From NCBI GenBank assembly GCA_023213395.1, contig CM041465.1, forward strand, positions 20,584,001-20,648,000: a stretch of DNA of 64,000 nt, read 5' to 3'. Under the pieces are notes generated by a model. It worked only from the letters and a program-made list of their open reading frames with translations. It had not been told where the DNA came from and did not search any database. Shown one piece after another: positions 42,727 through 53,400 of this stretch. The stretch comes from Cycas panzhihuaensis (lineage: Eukaryota > Cycadophyta). Both the position numbers and the translations under genes were made by a program. The stretch's first letter is position 1, and every line of letters starts with the position of its first letter.

Positions 42727-43780
42727 TGATCCCAAAAGAGCTTAGTTGGTGAAGAAGTCAATTATCAACCTTTTCTCCTTGAGATCCTAGGAGTTAGTGT
42801 AGAAATCTCAATAACATCAAAACAACAATGAGCCCATGAAAGGAAAATTCTACACCAAATAATTTATTCTTAGAATTGATCCAAAAGTATGAGGAATAAT
42901 ACTTTTATTAAACCATGAAAATGTCCATTTAATGGTGGAGAAATCAACTAGCAAAAGAATGGTAAATTTACAAGGAATAAATGTTACAATTATACCATAA
43001 GGGGGACTCCAACCCTCCAAATGCCTCTCCAAGGATGCTTACCAAGTCAAGTCTCTAAGAACCACCTCTCCAACCTGTAGAAGGGATCAATTTATAGAAA
43101 TAAACCCGAATTGCATGTTTAACAAGTGGCAATCATGCAAGTATAACCACTAACCACCAGAATGCATGTTGTCCAAGTGGCCTTCATACAATTCTTAAAA
43201 CGTTGTAGCTTGTAACAAATCTTAACATACTCCAATTTGGCTCGAATTTGGCACACATATAGGAACACATGTCCCCTCAGATTCCTAAAATTTTCAGCTC
43301 ATTTGGATGTCATTTAACTACATTTTTATTCATTTAATAATAATATGTATTTGCTATTTTTCTGCTGTCCAAGTGGCCTTCATGCAATTCTTAAAAGTTG
43401 CAGCTTGTAACTGACCGTAACAGACTCCAATTCAGCTCAAATTTGGTACACATATAGGAACACATGTCTCCTCCTCTTCTTGAAAATTTTAGCTGATTTG
43501 GATATCATTTGGCCATGTTTCTATTCATATGATCATAATATATATTTTCTATTTTTTTCTGCTAGCTGTGGGATTAATTTTTATGCAAAGACAAGGCTTG
43601 AACTCTAATCAAATGATATTTTCTGATCCCCACCTTTTGTACACATCTAGTGGGATGTGTCTTATCCCTTTAAATAAAATTTCATAGAATTTTGATACCA
43701 TTTGTCCATATCTCTTTTAGTTATGCTAATGCCTAGCATTTTCCGCATCCTGTAAACATATGGTAGATCCTCCTGGATCA
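42727..43780 (-). repeat. C 5' LTR (1054 bp)
   Basis: Same length and ends as the 3' LTR, with a few percent substitutions including transversions. Confidence 0.95.
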
Positions 43781-43785
43781 TGAGC
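43781..43785. repeat. Target-site duplication of C, right copy (TGAGC)
   Basis: Matches 37052-37056. Confidence 0.95.
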
Positions 43786-44208
43786 AAATTACAAGTGTTT
43801 GATCGACATTGCGAGCGAATCATGATTCAAGTAAACATAATGAGTAAGATATGATTTAGACAAACATTACAATCATATTACGGTTTGAGTTGAGATTACG
43901 AGTAGATCATGGTTGAGTCCAAGATTGTAAGTAGAACATGATTTGGGTTGAGATTACAAGTAGATTGTAATTCAGGCTGATGTCATAAGCATATCGTGAT
44001 ATAGGCCAAAATTGTAAGTAGATCGCAGTTCAGGTCGAGATTATGAGCAAATTGTAGATCGAGTCAAGATTATAAGCATATCATAATTGGAGTCAATATC
44101 ACAAGTAGATTATAGTTAGGATGAGATCCTGAGCAAATCATAGTTAGAGTCAAGATCATAAGCAAATTATTATCTAATATGGGATTGCAAGCAGATTATA
44201 GTCTATTA
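43786..44208 (+). repeat. 29-bp minisatellite, right part (about 14 units)
   Basis: Successive units are 29 bp (one is 28), with a core GATTAYAAGYARATYATAG followed by variable TTxxRGTCAA. Examples start at about 43893 (GATTACGAGTAGATCATGG), then GATTGTAAGTAGAACATG, GATTACAAGTAGATTG and so on. Units diverge from each other by roughly a third, so the array is old. It is not CRISPR: there are no spacers. Confidence 0.85.
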
Positions 44209-44572
44209 AAGAATATTGTTTTAATAAATTATGTTTTGTTTACACAAGAATTAATCATTGCACTCATTATAACTTATTACAATTATGGTCATTAGGAATC
44301 ATGTATTTAAAGGGTAAAGGGAAGGGACAAGATGTATTTGTCTTGTGTATAATAGAAGGTAGTTAGCCAAGATACTTCTTGGCCTATAATTCTTCTCTTG
44401 GTATAAGTCAGTTAGTTGCTTATCTTCTTTATACTATCGAGTCTGTGTTTGGTTGTGAGAGGAACATGTGCAATTCCCTATTATAATAATATCATGTTTT
44501 GCATCCTATGGATTATTTCTTATGCTTGTATAGTTCATTAAGAGTAATGACATAATGGAGAGGTGCATAACA
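43786..44572 (+). repeat. Element A 5' LTR, right part
   Basis: Begins within the minisatellite and ends GTGCATAACA, followed by the primer site. With the left part it totals about 858 bp. A TATA-like TATTTAAA lies at 44304-44311. Confidence 0.6.
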
Positions 44573-44577
44573 TACAT

Positions 44578-44591
44578 TGGTTCTGTTGCCT
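44578..44591 (+). other. Element A primer-binding site candidate
   Basis: TTGGTTCTGTTGCC lies six bases past the proposed LTR end. The near-identical TTGGTTCTATTGCC sits at the same place in element B (50766). It is not the initiator-Met site. The tRNA donor is unidentified. Confidence 0.5.
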
Positions 44592-45040
44592 AATGAAACC
44601 CAAAGGATTCAATAATATTAGAGTGTATAGAGCCAAGTAAATAGTGAGATGTCTTCAATGCTACCCATGGAAGAAAAAAAAAATCAAGAAAAGAATGTGG
44701 AGAGAATTAGGAGAATGAGAGACTCTAGGCTAGAGTAAGAAAGTTGAGTAAGGAGGAGGAAAGACAAACAGAGTGTGAAATATCAAAGGAGTCTATCAGA
44801 TAAAAGATAATCAAAGTAGCAAATAACCAAGGGTACATATTAGAAGAGGATCCCCATGAAGTAGAAACCCATGTGAAGGAAATCCATAAAGAAATCACAA
44901 AAGAATCATTTATATAAGAGAAAAGAAATAGTTTAATTGAATTAGAATTACATAGTATAACAGATAGAGAGTGGAACCATTATTTAGTAGAAGTTAGAAC
45001 TCCCCTAAGTCACATTTTGAATCCATTATTCAAAGTGATA
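44592..45040 (+). other. Element A leader
   Basis: A-rich leader before gag with a run of ten A near 44680. No conserved coding motif. Gag could start within it, for example at an ATG near 44661, but stops break every frame. Confidence 0.4.
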
Positions 45041-47110
45041 ATGGTGAGCTCTAGAGAAAGTGTAGGCAAGAGAAGTACACCACTAGGAGGAAATTCAGGA
45101 GGTGGTGGATCATCATCAAATCAATTGTTACTTATAAATATAGGAGGAAGTGGCAATCCACTATTATAAGGTACGGACCAAGGAAGTGGAGCAAGGTGAG
45201 CAGGACCACACATAATTGTGTAAAATGATTTCACATTTTTAAGTATTCAATTTGATGAATCAATGGAACCTGTAGATCATTTATCATTGTTTAAGAACAT
45301 GCTAAAGATAAAGAAAATACTAACTGAAAAGAGATAAAAGCTCATTTCTTTTCTACCTTGTGGGGAGTAGTAGTAGCATGGTTCCAGTATATTGCAACAT
45401 AAAATCTATCATGGGAAAGATTACAAGATCAATTTTTGGATTGATTCCAAAAATTGAGGGACCCTATGGCTATTTTTTAGGCCTTAGGGGAAATGAAGTA
45501 GTATCTGATAGAACCTGTAAATGATTTTGGTGGAAAAATGCATATAAAATGAGTAAAATATAGCCAATAATAGTAATTAGTCCAATGGTAGTAATTAAAT
45601 ATTTTGTGCAAGGACTAATTCAACTTGAGAGATAACATTTTGTTGCACCCACTGAATAACTACAAACAAGTACATGAGTTGGCCTTAAAGTTTAAAAATC
45701 AAATGAAGATTGTGTACACTCAATAGGCCAACTAATAGGCAAGACAAATGGTCCCAATTCTCTTCCAACCAGTGTGGGGAGTGAATTGTCAAAAAGGAAT
45801 AAATCTAGAAATTAAGGCATTAAGAAGAGAAGTGGAATCTTTAAAATAATAGCCATCAGTGGCAAAACTAGCCAATATATACCAGGATCAAGAGGTGGAG
45901 AATTTACATTGAGAACTCACCAAGCTGCATTTGGAGAAATCATGAGAAAATATATGGTGTCTACCACTATATAACAAATAAGGGCATTTGAGGAACAAAC
46001 ATAAAAAAACATTAAAATGGTATGAGTATTGTAGAAAAATAAACCACAACACGTAGGAATGCTTTTCTCATCCTAAGAATGATATCCATAATGTATTCTT
46101 TCAAAAGCTGAAGAAAACAAGAAAATAATATAAGGGAAAGACCTAACCAGTTAGATGCTTTCTATGTTAAAGATAGGGTCATTTTAGATCAGAATGGCCA
46201 TTAGAAAAAAAAGGAGAATTTATTTGTGAAGAATATGGACCAACAAACCATGAATGGGTCAATTGCCTAAAGAATAATACGTAAAATGCAAATCTAATTT
46301 CCATCATTCTAGATAAAGATGTGCCTCTCCAATTGCAAATGCAAAGTAGAAAGATAACCTCCACACTTATCTAAGATACTTTTTCAGATCCAATAGTAGA
46401 AAAGCAAAGACTCTAAAAAGCTATCAAAATTCTACAAGATGTAATGGGTAAAGTACAACAAGAAGAAGCTCATTAAGAAGGCCAATTCAAGGGACAAATA
46501 TATAAATAATGGGTAGCCCCTACAAAAATTTAGCCAAAAGAAGGTATGAATTCATGATCAAGACTTCATATGGTCAAAGATCTATTGATTGAATTAGGAG
46601 TCTCAATTCCTATTACAATAGTATTTAAATAGTGGGAAGCTAGTTATTTTTAGTAATTGATTTTAGTCCAGATTAGAAAACCTATTATGATAGTCGCTAA
46701 GGAAAAAGGGGTCGATCCAAGAGTACTGATGATTATTTTTAGTGCAATATTGAGAGAAATAATTATGGATGGAGGATCAAGAGTCAATGTGCTCCCTGAG
46801 TCTTCTTAGATAAAATTAGGAAGGCCAAAAATGGTAGCCCCAGACTATTCAATTAGACTAGCCAATTAGTTATAGGTAAGATCGATGGGGACATTAATGA
46901 ATGTTCTAACGAAGGTGGCAGGAATCATTATTTTACTAGATTTCACGGTAGTGTAAATGCAAAATGAAAGAAGAACATATCTAGAATTATTAGGGAGATC
47001 ATGGATATTAGAAATAAAATCAATACAAGACTGGGGGAAATTCACATTCACACTGAAAGCAAGAAATAAGGTAGTGACCTTGCCATTATGCTCAGATGGG
47101 CCTTAGATGG
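45041..47110 (+). pseudogene. Element A gag and protease
   Basis: From 45041 (MVSSRESVGKRSTPLGGNSG) the frame runs into the first capsid domain: SMEPVDHLSLFKNMLKIKKI (45262-45321), a block of AVAWFQYIA type in a shifted frame near 45375, then a RDPMAIF-type block near 45450. Two Cys/His motifs follow: YCRKINHNT-x-ECFSH (46030-46075) and CEEYGPTNHEWVNC (46222-46263). The retropepsin loop is IIMDGGSRVNVLPESS (46762-46810), with its Asp intact, followed by the LELLGRSWILEI strand (46980-47015). At least one frame change separates capsid from knuckles. Many TAG stops. Confidence 0.72.
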
Positions 47111-47179
47111 AAAAGATAGTTGACAAAGAATAAGTATCATCCACAATTATGGGATCAAAACCCACTATAAGCCCCTACT

Positions 47180-49856
47180 CAAAGGTGGTTTATTAACTTT
47201 AGATAAATGTACTAAGTAATGCATCATCAGCATGTATGATGAATTAGCTATAGAATGTTTGGGGAGAGATGAAATTTTCTCCATGCTATAGATTAGAAGT
47301 ATGCATGGACTCTCCAGAATCAAATGACATAGTAGGAAAAGAAATGACATAGAGTACACCAAGTTTGGAGGAAAAATTTAATAATAGAAGAAAGTTTTGG
47401 GGGCAAGCAAATCATGCTAGAAATCATATAAACTATTGTAATCAATTGTTCATAAATAATAATCAATATCAAGATTTTTGTTATTTATTTGCGCTGTCAC
47501 TTGAGGGTCAAGCTGCAGTGTGGTTCTTAATTAATAGCAATAATTTTAAATTATAAAATGAATTATGCAAAAGATTCCTATTAAGATTTCAAAAACAAGA
47601 CAATAGCTTGTCCACATTCCTAGAGATTGATGATTCCTTAACAAGCACCTTTGAAATAGGAGCTTAGTTAAATTATAATCAAATTAAAGTAATACAAAAG
47701 GGCGATAAATTTCCTAAAGAATATTCTAATATGGAATATGGGAATAGAGTAATTGAATAAATGCCATTATATAGGTGGAATCATGATGGTAAGACTATAC
47801 AAAATCAATAATTAAAAACATAATAGATGAATGTAAGCATAAAAGAATATTCTCAAATGATATCAATAGGAGACTATTAGGATAAGGAGATCATGCAACA
47901 GGCTACAAGTCTATTCTTAAAATATAAAGATGTTTTTTCCTGGTCATACGAAGACTTAAAAAGAATACCATTAGAACTGGGAGAACATCAAATTGACTTA
48001 ATAAAAGGAACAAAACTAGTCCACCAGCATCCTTATTGAATGAATCTAAAGTATAAAGAAAAGGTGAAAGTAGAATTAGGCAAATTACTAGAAGTTGGAT
48101 ATATTTTTGAAGTGGAAACTAGTGAATGGGTAAGCCTGGTAGTGGTGGTACCTAAAAAGAATAAAAACCTTTGGGTTTGTATGGATTACAGAGCCCTTAA
48201 TAAGGTGACGAAAAAGGATCTATTTCCAATACCTTTTACAGAAGACATTCTAGAGAAGGTAGCAGGTCATGAAGTTTATTCATTTATGGATGGTTTTAGT
48301 GGATACAACTAGATGAGAATTACAAAATAAGATTAGCTAAAGAAAACCTTTGTCACTAAATGGGGGATATATACATATAAGATGATGTCCTTTAGGTTAA
48401 CAAATGCACCAATTACCTTTTAGAGAATCATTCCAAACAAGTTTTGGCAGGTAATTGGTAAGCCCATCAAAGCTTCTTTGGATGATTGGACATTATACTC
48501 ATTGTTAAAATATCACTTAGGGAATTTGAAAGTAATGTTGGAGATGTGCCAAAAAAATAAACTTTGCTTAAACCTAGCCAAATGTATATTTTTGGTTCCA
48601 TTTGGATCTCTTTTGGGATATATCGTAAGCAAGGAGACCCTGTGGATAGGCCCAAGTAAAGCAATAATAATCCTAAATTTTCTAGTACCCAAAACAACAA
48701 AGCAAGTGAAGGCCTTTTTAGGTATGATAGGGTACTATAGGAAATTCATTAAAGGTTATGCATAGATTGTAAATCCTTTGGAAAATTTGCTTAAAAAAGA
48801 AATAACCTAGGAATGGAAATTGCAATAGAAATTAGCATTTGAATTACTAAAAAGGAAGATTGTAGAAGCCCCTATTTTAAGATTTCTAGACTGGGATCAG
48901 CCATTTCATATTCACATGGATGCTTCTTTGATAGCAATAGGATATGTTTTAATACAACCTAGTGACAACAATGTAGACCTACCTATTCACTTTGCTAGTT
49001 GAAAATTGACACTTGTTGAACGAAATTATTCAGTTATAGAGAGGGAAGGTTTAGGCATGGTTTACGTCCTTTAGAAATTCAGGCACTATTTGCTTGCTAA
49101 CTCGTTCATTTTTTATGTAGATCATCAAGCTCTAAAATACTTGATAAATAAGCCTATTTTATAAGGTAGAATCAGTAAGTGGCTAATGTTATTTAAGAAT
49201 TTAACTTTAAAATTATAGTTAAAAGAGGTGATAAACACACGATATTGGATGTACTTTTAAGAGAATTAGAAGGGGAACTGACCGCAGGAGTACCAGATGA
49301 TTTTCTAGATACACAATTATTTTCTGTAGAAGCCATACCAAAATGGTATGAAGGGATTACAAAATACCTCACCATGGGATAGACACCAAAAGGCTTGGAA
49401 AAAGTTGAATGACAATGTTTTATTCAAAAAACTTTTCTGTTTCAACTGATACGTGGAATGCTACATAAGCTAGGTATGGATGGTGTATTACATCATTACA
49501 TAATGGAATTTAAGGTACAAGATATCTTATAAGAAACACATGAAAGGTTCATGACTAAGCACCAGGGAGTTGAACCCATAGTCAAGAAGATTTTGTTGGT
49601 AGGATTTTAGTGGCCATCAATATTTGAAGATATGATAAAGTGGATAAAAGGATGTGATGTATGTCAATGGGTGGGTAAGCTGGGTAAGAATCATTTTATG
49701 CCCTTGCATCAAATTTTGGCATAGGCAACTTTTGAAAAATGGGGATTGGACTTTATTGGACCAATAAGTCCCCTAGCAAAATGAATAAATTCAAGATATA
49801 TATTGGTTGCCACATACTTTTTTATAAAATGGACCAAAGCTTGACCTTTTAGACAT
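47180..49856 (+). pseudogene. Element A capsid-like segment, RT, RNase H and truncated INT
   Basis: Downstream of PR, in the RT frame, is a gag-like stretch: QANHARNHINYCNQLF, YLFALSLEGQAAVWFLI, ELCKRFLLRFQKQDNS (47395-47625). Then the RT lead-in YKDVFSWSYEDLKRIP (47925), RT with VGYIFEVETSEWVSLVVVV, LWVCMDYRALNKVTKKDLFP, YSFMDGFSGYN, then SLDDWTLYS (position of the catalytic box, L-D-D), LLGYIVSKE and FLGMIGYYRKFIKGYA (48040-48765). RNase H has FHIHMDASLIAIGYVLIQPS (48905), NYSVIEREGLGMVYV and FYVDHQALKYLINKP. INT has a zinc module near 49550-49670 and WGLDFIGPISPLAK at 49741, ending near 49850. Confidence 0.78.
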
Positions 49857-50762
49857 TGATATTGGGACATATTTTGGCACAAGAAGCTATGTGAAAACTA
49901 GATGTAGTGTCATGTTGACCATTGGAATATAGGTACAGACCATACAGAGGTATGTATGATGAGAAAAGATGGAAAAGTAAGCATTCTGAGTACGTATGAG
50001 TGTGTGCTAGAATAGGTATGCAACATAGGATACATACCATTTATAGTATGCTAATGAATAACAATGTATGCATGATAGACTTGGACCAAAATACACCAAA
50101 GGATGGTGACATCAACACCAAGGGATGTATGTACAGATGTATGGATGAAAAGGTACTAATTTAAGGTGATTAATGAAGTGATTAAGTGAAAGGATACATT
50201 GAGGCTGAAAAGGTATGGTTATGGCAAGGAGTCATAACCCTTCAGTAAAAGGCACCAAAGAGGCACATTTAAGGAAGGTTGTAAGGATGATTCTAGAAGT
50301 GAGAGCCAAGTGATTCGATCCTATGATATACTCTCAAGGGTGAGAGCTGAGCATTCATTCCACATGGTGGTATAATAGCCAACATACATATCTAGTAGTA
50401 CAAAACACAGTTACAGTAGATGCATACTATGATGCATACCCTTTTGGAATGTATATAATAGAATGTAGTGTATATGGCTAGAATGCATAGGGAGTACATT
50501 CTAGAACTTATTGTATGAGACCTATTACTTAATAAGAAGAAGAGTTACATGGAAATCTATATTCTATATATACTATGATGCTTATATAATGGATAATTGT
50601 TGATTATTGTACTATTATGTGTAATCTGTGATGAAGTTATATGGAAATTATGAATAAATCAGTGATAATTTGGTGTATGTTGACTGTGTCTTAAACTAGA
50701 CTACTAATGATCCCTTAACAAGTGTAGATATCTTGGTAGGGAGATTGTGTAAGAATAAGTCA
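49857..50762 (+). repeat. Element B 5' LTR (about 0.9 kb)
   Basis: The right end AAGTCA is set by the primer site at 50766. The left end is put where integrase homology of A stops and TGATATTGGG begins; it may be up to 40 bp further right. A TATA-like TATATAATA is at 50452-50460. The partner LTR is not in the window. Confidence 0.55.
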
Positions 50763-50765
50763 ACA

Positions 50766-50779
50766 TTGGTTCTATTGCC
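50766..50779 (+). other. Element B primer-binding site candidate
   Basis: TTGGTTCTATTGCC, three bases past the LTR end; one base different from element A. Confidence 0.55.
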
Positions 50780-50903
50780 TATGTCCACTGAGGAGGGACT
50801 AGGGCCAGGAGTTTCACAACAGTAGAATGTTCAAAGGATAGAGGAACTTGACTATCATGATGGCATGTTGTAACTAAGCCTCTGATAGCCAAAGGACCTT
50901 CCA

Positions 50904-53400
50904 ATGCCACCTAAGAGGCCTTCAAAGGTGGGAGAGCCACAAAAGGTTACTTTACCAAAGGGAAAAGAAACAAGTAGATAGAGGAAATTATGATGGTCAA
51001 AGGAGTCAAAATTAAGAAGAGCAAGAAGATTGAGTTCACATAATAAAGAGACTAAGGGATAGTCCATTGAAGAATCTGAGGTAAGTGGATCCCAAACAAC
51101 TCAAGAACAAGGAGAGGAAAATAATAGTGAGTAAATCGTACTAACACCTACTCTAATCAAATATGACCTTTTAAGCCCAGAAAAGGAGAAAAAATCAAAA
51201 GGAAATGTGAAACATAACGATAGCCTAAGGAAGAAGGAAAATACACTTATGGATGATACCCTAAAGGACTTGAGTAATAACAAGAAGAAGGTAAAGGAAG
51301 GTTCCTTGGCATATTAGAAGAATAAATTAACAAGATAACTTTTTGAGGATTCGTAAGATAGGGGTTCTGAGTAATCATATATAGTGGTCACACCATTAAT
51401 ACAAGTGCTAGGAGTACCAGAGCTAATACATCTAAATATACCATTTAAGAATCCTCCATTTGGAAGAGATAATGCTAGAATAAGCACCCCACATACACCA
51501 CCTAAAGTGAAGGATGGAGAAAAAGAAGCAAAATCCTTTGAGGAGGTAAAAAGAAAAGGATCAACATTAGGTGGGACACTACTACAGCCACCAAGGATGG
51601 ATGATTTCAGGGATTTTAGTAAACTTATTTTTAATGACACCTCAGATGTAGTAGAGCATGTATATTTATTCTAGAATTTGGTTAATGTGAAGAAAATCAC
51701 AGACGAAGATGAAATAGAAGCAAGATTTTCTTAAACACTAAGGGGAGTACCATTGGCATGGTACAAAGAATTGGATAAAATAAAAACATAGGTAAATATA
51801 AAGAAATCCTTTGAGGAAATATTTTAGAAATTCTATAGTAATGAGACTGTGGAGATTTCCCTAAGGTAAATAAAGTAGAGGCATGACAAATCAGTGTTAA
51901 CTTACATAAGTCATATGAAAATCATTACTACCAACATGATTAATGAAATAGTTACAAACCACAATAGGAAGAACTATTTCATTAGAGGATTAAATAAAAA
52001 ATTAAGGTCTATGATGTATGCGCATCCACTAAAATCATTTAAAATTCCTTAAGATTTGGCATTAGACTTTGAAGTAGAGATGGATGCCCAAGAAGGAGGG
52101 CATCATCCCCTTTTACTAAGGTTACAAGAAGAAATAAGGGAAATGAAACAGAATCAACATAAATGACCCTCTTACTAAGTAGGAATCTTAGAAGAAGAAT
52201 CCAAGACTCTAAGGAAAGAGGTAGTGAGACTTAAGATTAGAAATAACAAAGAGGAGGAAGAAGTAAAAAAGAGAAAGGATTGAGAATTTAAAATCAAAAA
52301 ATGGTTCCATATTTTCAAGGAAAGTTTGCATGTAACTAAGGAGTGTGAAATCAATAAAAAAAATATTGCAATGCACCAAAAAGATAAATGGTGTCATATA
52401 TGTGACATGGATAGTCACACAACCAAAGATTAATTTTATAACCCTAGACAAAGAGTCTGCAGAGGATGAGGTAGGGGAAAAGGGGGCAAGCCACCTTGAA
52501 ATATATATAAAATGAGGAGTACACAAGAATCTTCAAAGAGAAAATAACCAATAGGGATATGCTTGATCTGTCTATAATTTAGGCATTAGAAATTAGACTG
52601 CCCAACTAAATAATAATATGAGCATAAACCATTAGTATGCAATAACTATGAGCTAAGTAAGTATAGAATAAAAGATTATAAGGGAAAGGTAAAAGTAACT
52701 CACTTAATGACTATCATCTTAGAAAGTAGCAAAAATGTAAAACTCCAAAAGAAACTGAAAGAGAGAATGGATGAAGGGTATCCAAACCTACAAACTAAGA
52801 TAGATAGATTCAAACAAATAAAATAAGTATTAAAGGAGTTAGTCTAAACTAAGATAATGATACCAATGGGTAAACCACAAATGAAACATATATATGTGAG
52901 GAAAAATAGGCAAAAGGAAAAAATACTAAAGGAGTAAAAAGCACAACCTCAAATAGTACAAATGGAGGAGTTGTTTAAAGGTTTATCAATGGAAGATATC
53001 CCATAGATGTTCTTGCTAATAGAAAATCTAGTAAAATAATTACATTTAAAAATTCCCTTATGCCAAGTAATAGATTGGATCAAAACAAGAATACCACAAC
53101 AACGAGAAGCCACTAAAAGTTTAAAGAAGATAATGTCATCCTTCAATATGGATCCAATGGTAGTAATCACTATGTTAGGAGAGAGATTTTCAAGGGTAAT
53201 TGTACATGGAGGAGCCACTATAAACATGTTACCAACCTCAATATGGTGGAATCTAGGAAGCCCAAAACTAGAAGTAACTACTTATTTGTTGAAATTGACA
53301 AATGAATTATTGGTGAGACTAGTTGGGAAACTCACTAACATTAAGGTGGATGTGGCAAGAATTACTATAAGAATTGATTTTAGATTGTAGAAATAGAAAA
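50904..53400 (+). pseudogene. Element B gag and protease
   Basis: The ATG at 50904 (MPPKRPSKVGEP) is in one frame with everything to the end of PR, which supports this start. A charged Lys/Glu-rich N-terminus is followed by LIQVLGVPELIHLNIPFKNP and then the capsid domain: DVVEHVYLF, TLRGVPLAWYKELDKIKT, HDKSVLTYISHMKIITTNMI, NYFIRGLNKKLRSMMYAHP (51640-52030). Knuckle 1 is WCHICDMDSHTTKD (52389-52430), with its last Cys replaced by a stop; knuckle 2 is near 52570-52605. PR reads RVIVHGGATINMLPTSIWW (53190-53250); family D-G-G is H-G-G here, so the catalytic Asp is lost. Confidence 0.76.

Larger units (their letters stand above)
37057..43780 (-). mobile_element. C: complete CRM-like chromovirus (6.72 kb)
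   Basis: Two 1054-bp LTRs (37057-38110 and 42727-43780) have perfect TGATCC/GGATCA ends and flank gag, PR, RT, RNase H, INT and a chromodomain-like tail, all on the minus strand. Target duplication TGAGC. The initiator-Met primer site and polypurine tract are both clear. RT (KTAFKTKQELFEWMVMPFG, Y-L-D-D) and the C-terminal motif (ILERK, then KAKW) match the CRM lineage, named for centromeric retrotransposons. LTR differences of a few percent include transversions. Gag and much of RT remain open; other parts carry frameshifts. Confidence 0.95.
36986..49856 (+). mobile_element. Element A: Ty3/gypsy retrotransposon, interrupted by C and truncated by B
   Basis: Plus-strand order: 5' LTR (about 36986-37056 plus 43786-44572), primer site (44578), leader, gag with two Cys/His knuckles, PR, a capsid-like segment, RT, RNase H and INT, cut at about 49856 where the LTR of B begins. 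RT words (WGIYTYKMM, SLDDWTLYS, LLGYIVSKE) place it outside the chromoviruses and away from the T family; the exact clade is uncertain. It is AT-rich and heavily decayed, with TAG and TAA in many Gln and Trp positions. The left edge is an estimate. Confidence 0.75.

Noticed and set aside
43786-44208. CRISPR-like array of 29-bp repeats
   Set aside because: Units are directly adjacent with no spacers, and the setting is a plant retrotransposon LTR; it is a minisatellite.
52209-52526. Minus-strand hydrophobic open frame over element B gag
   Set aside because: It is the complement of a Lys/Glu-rich coding stretch; no signal peptide or family resemblance.
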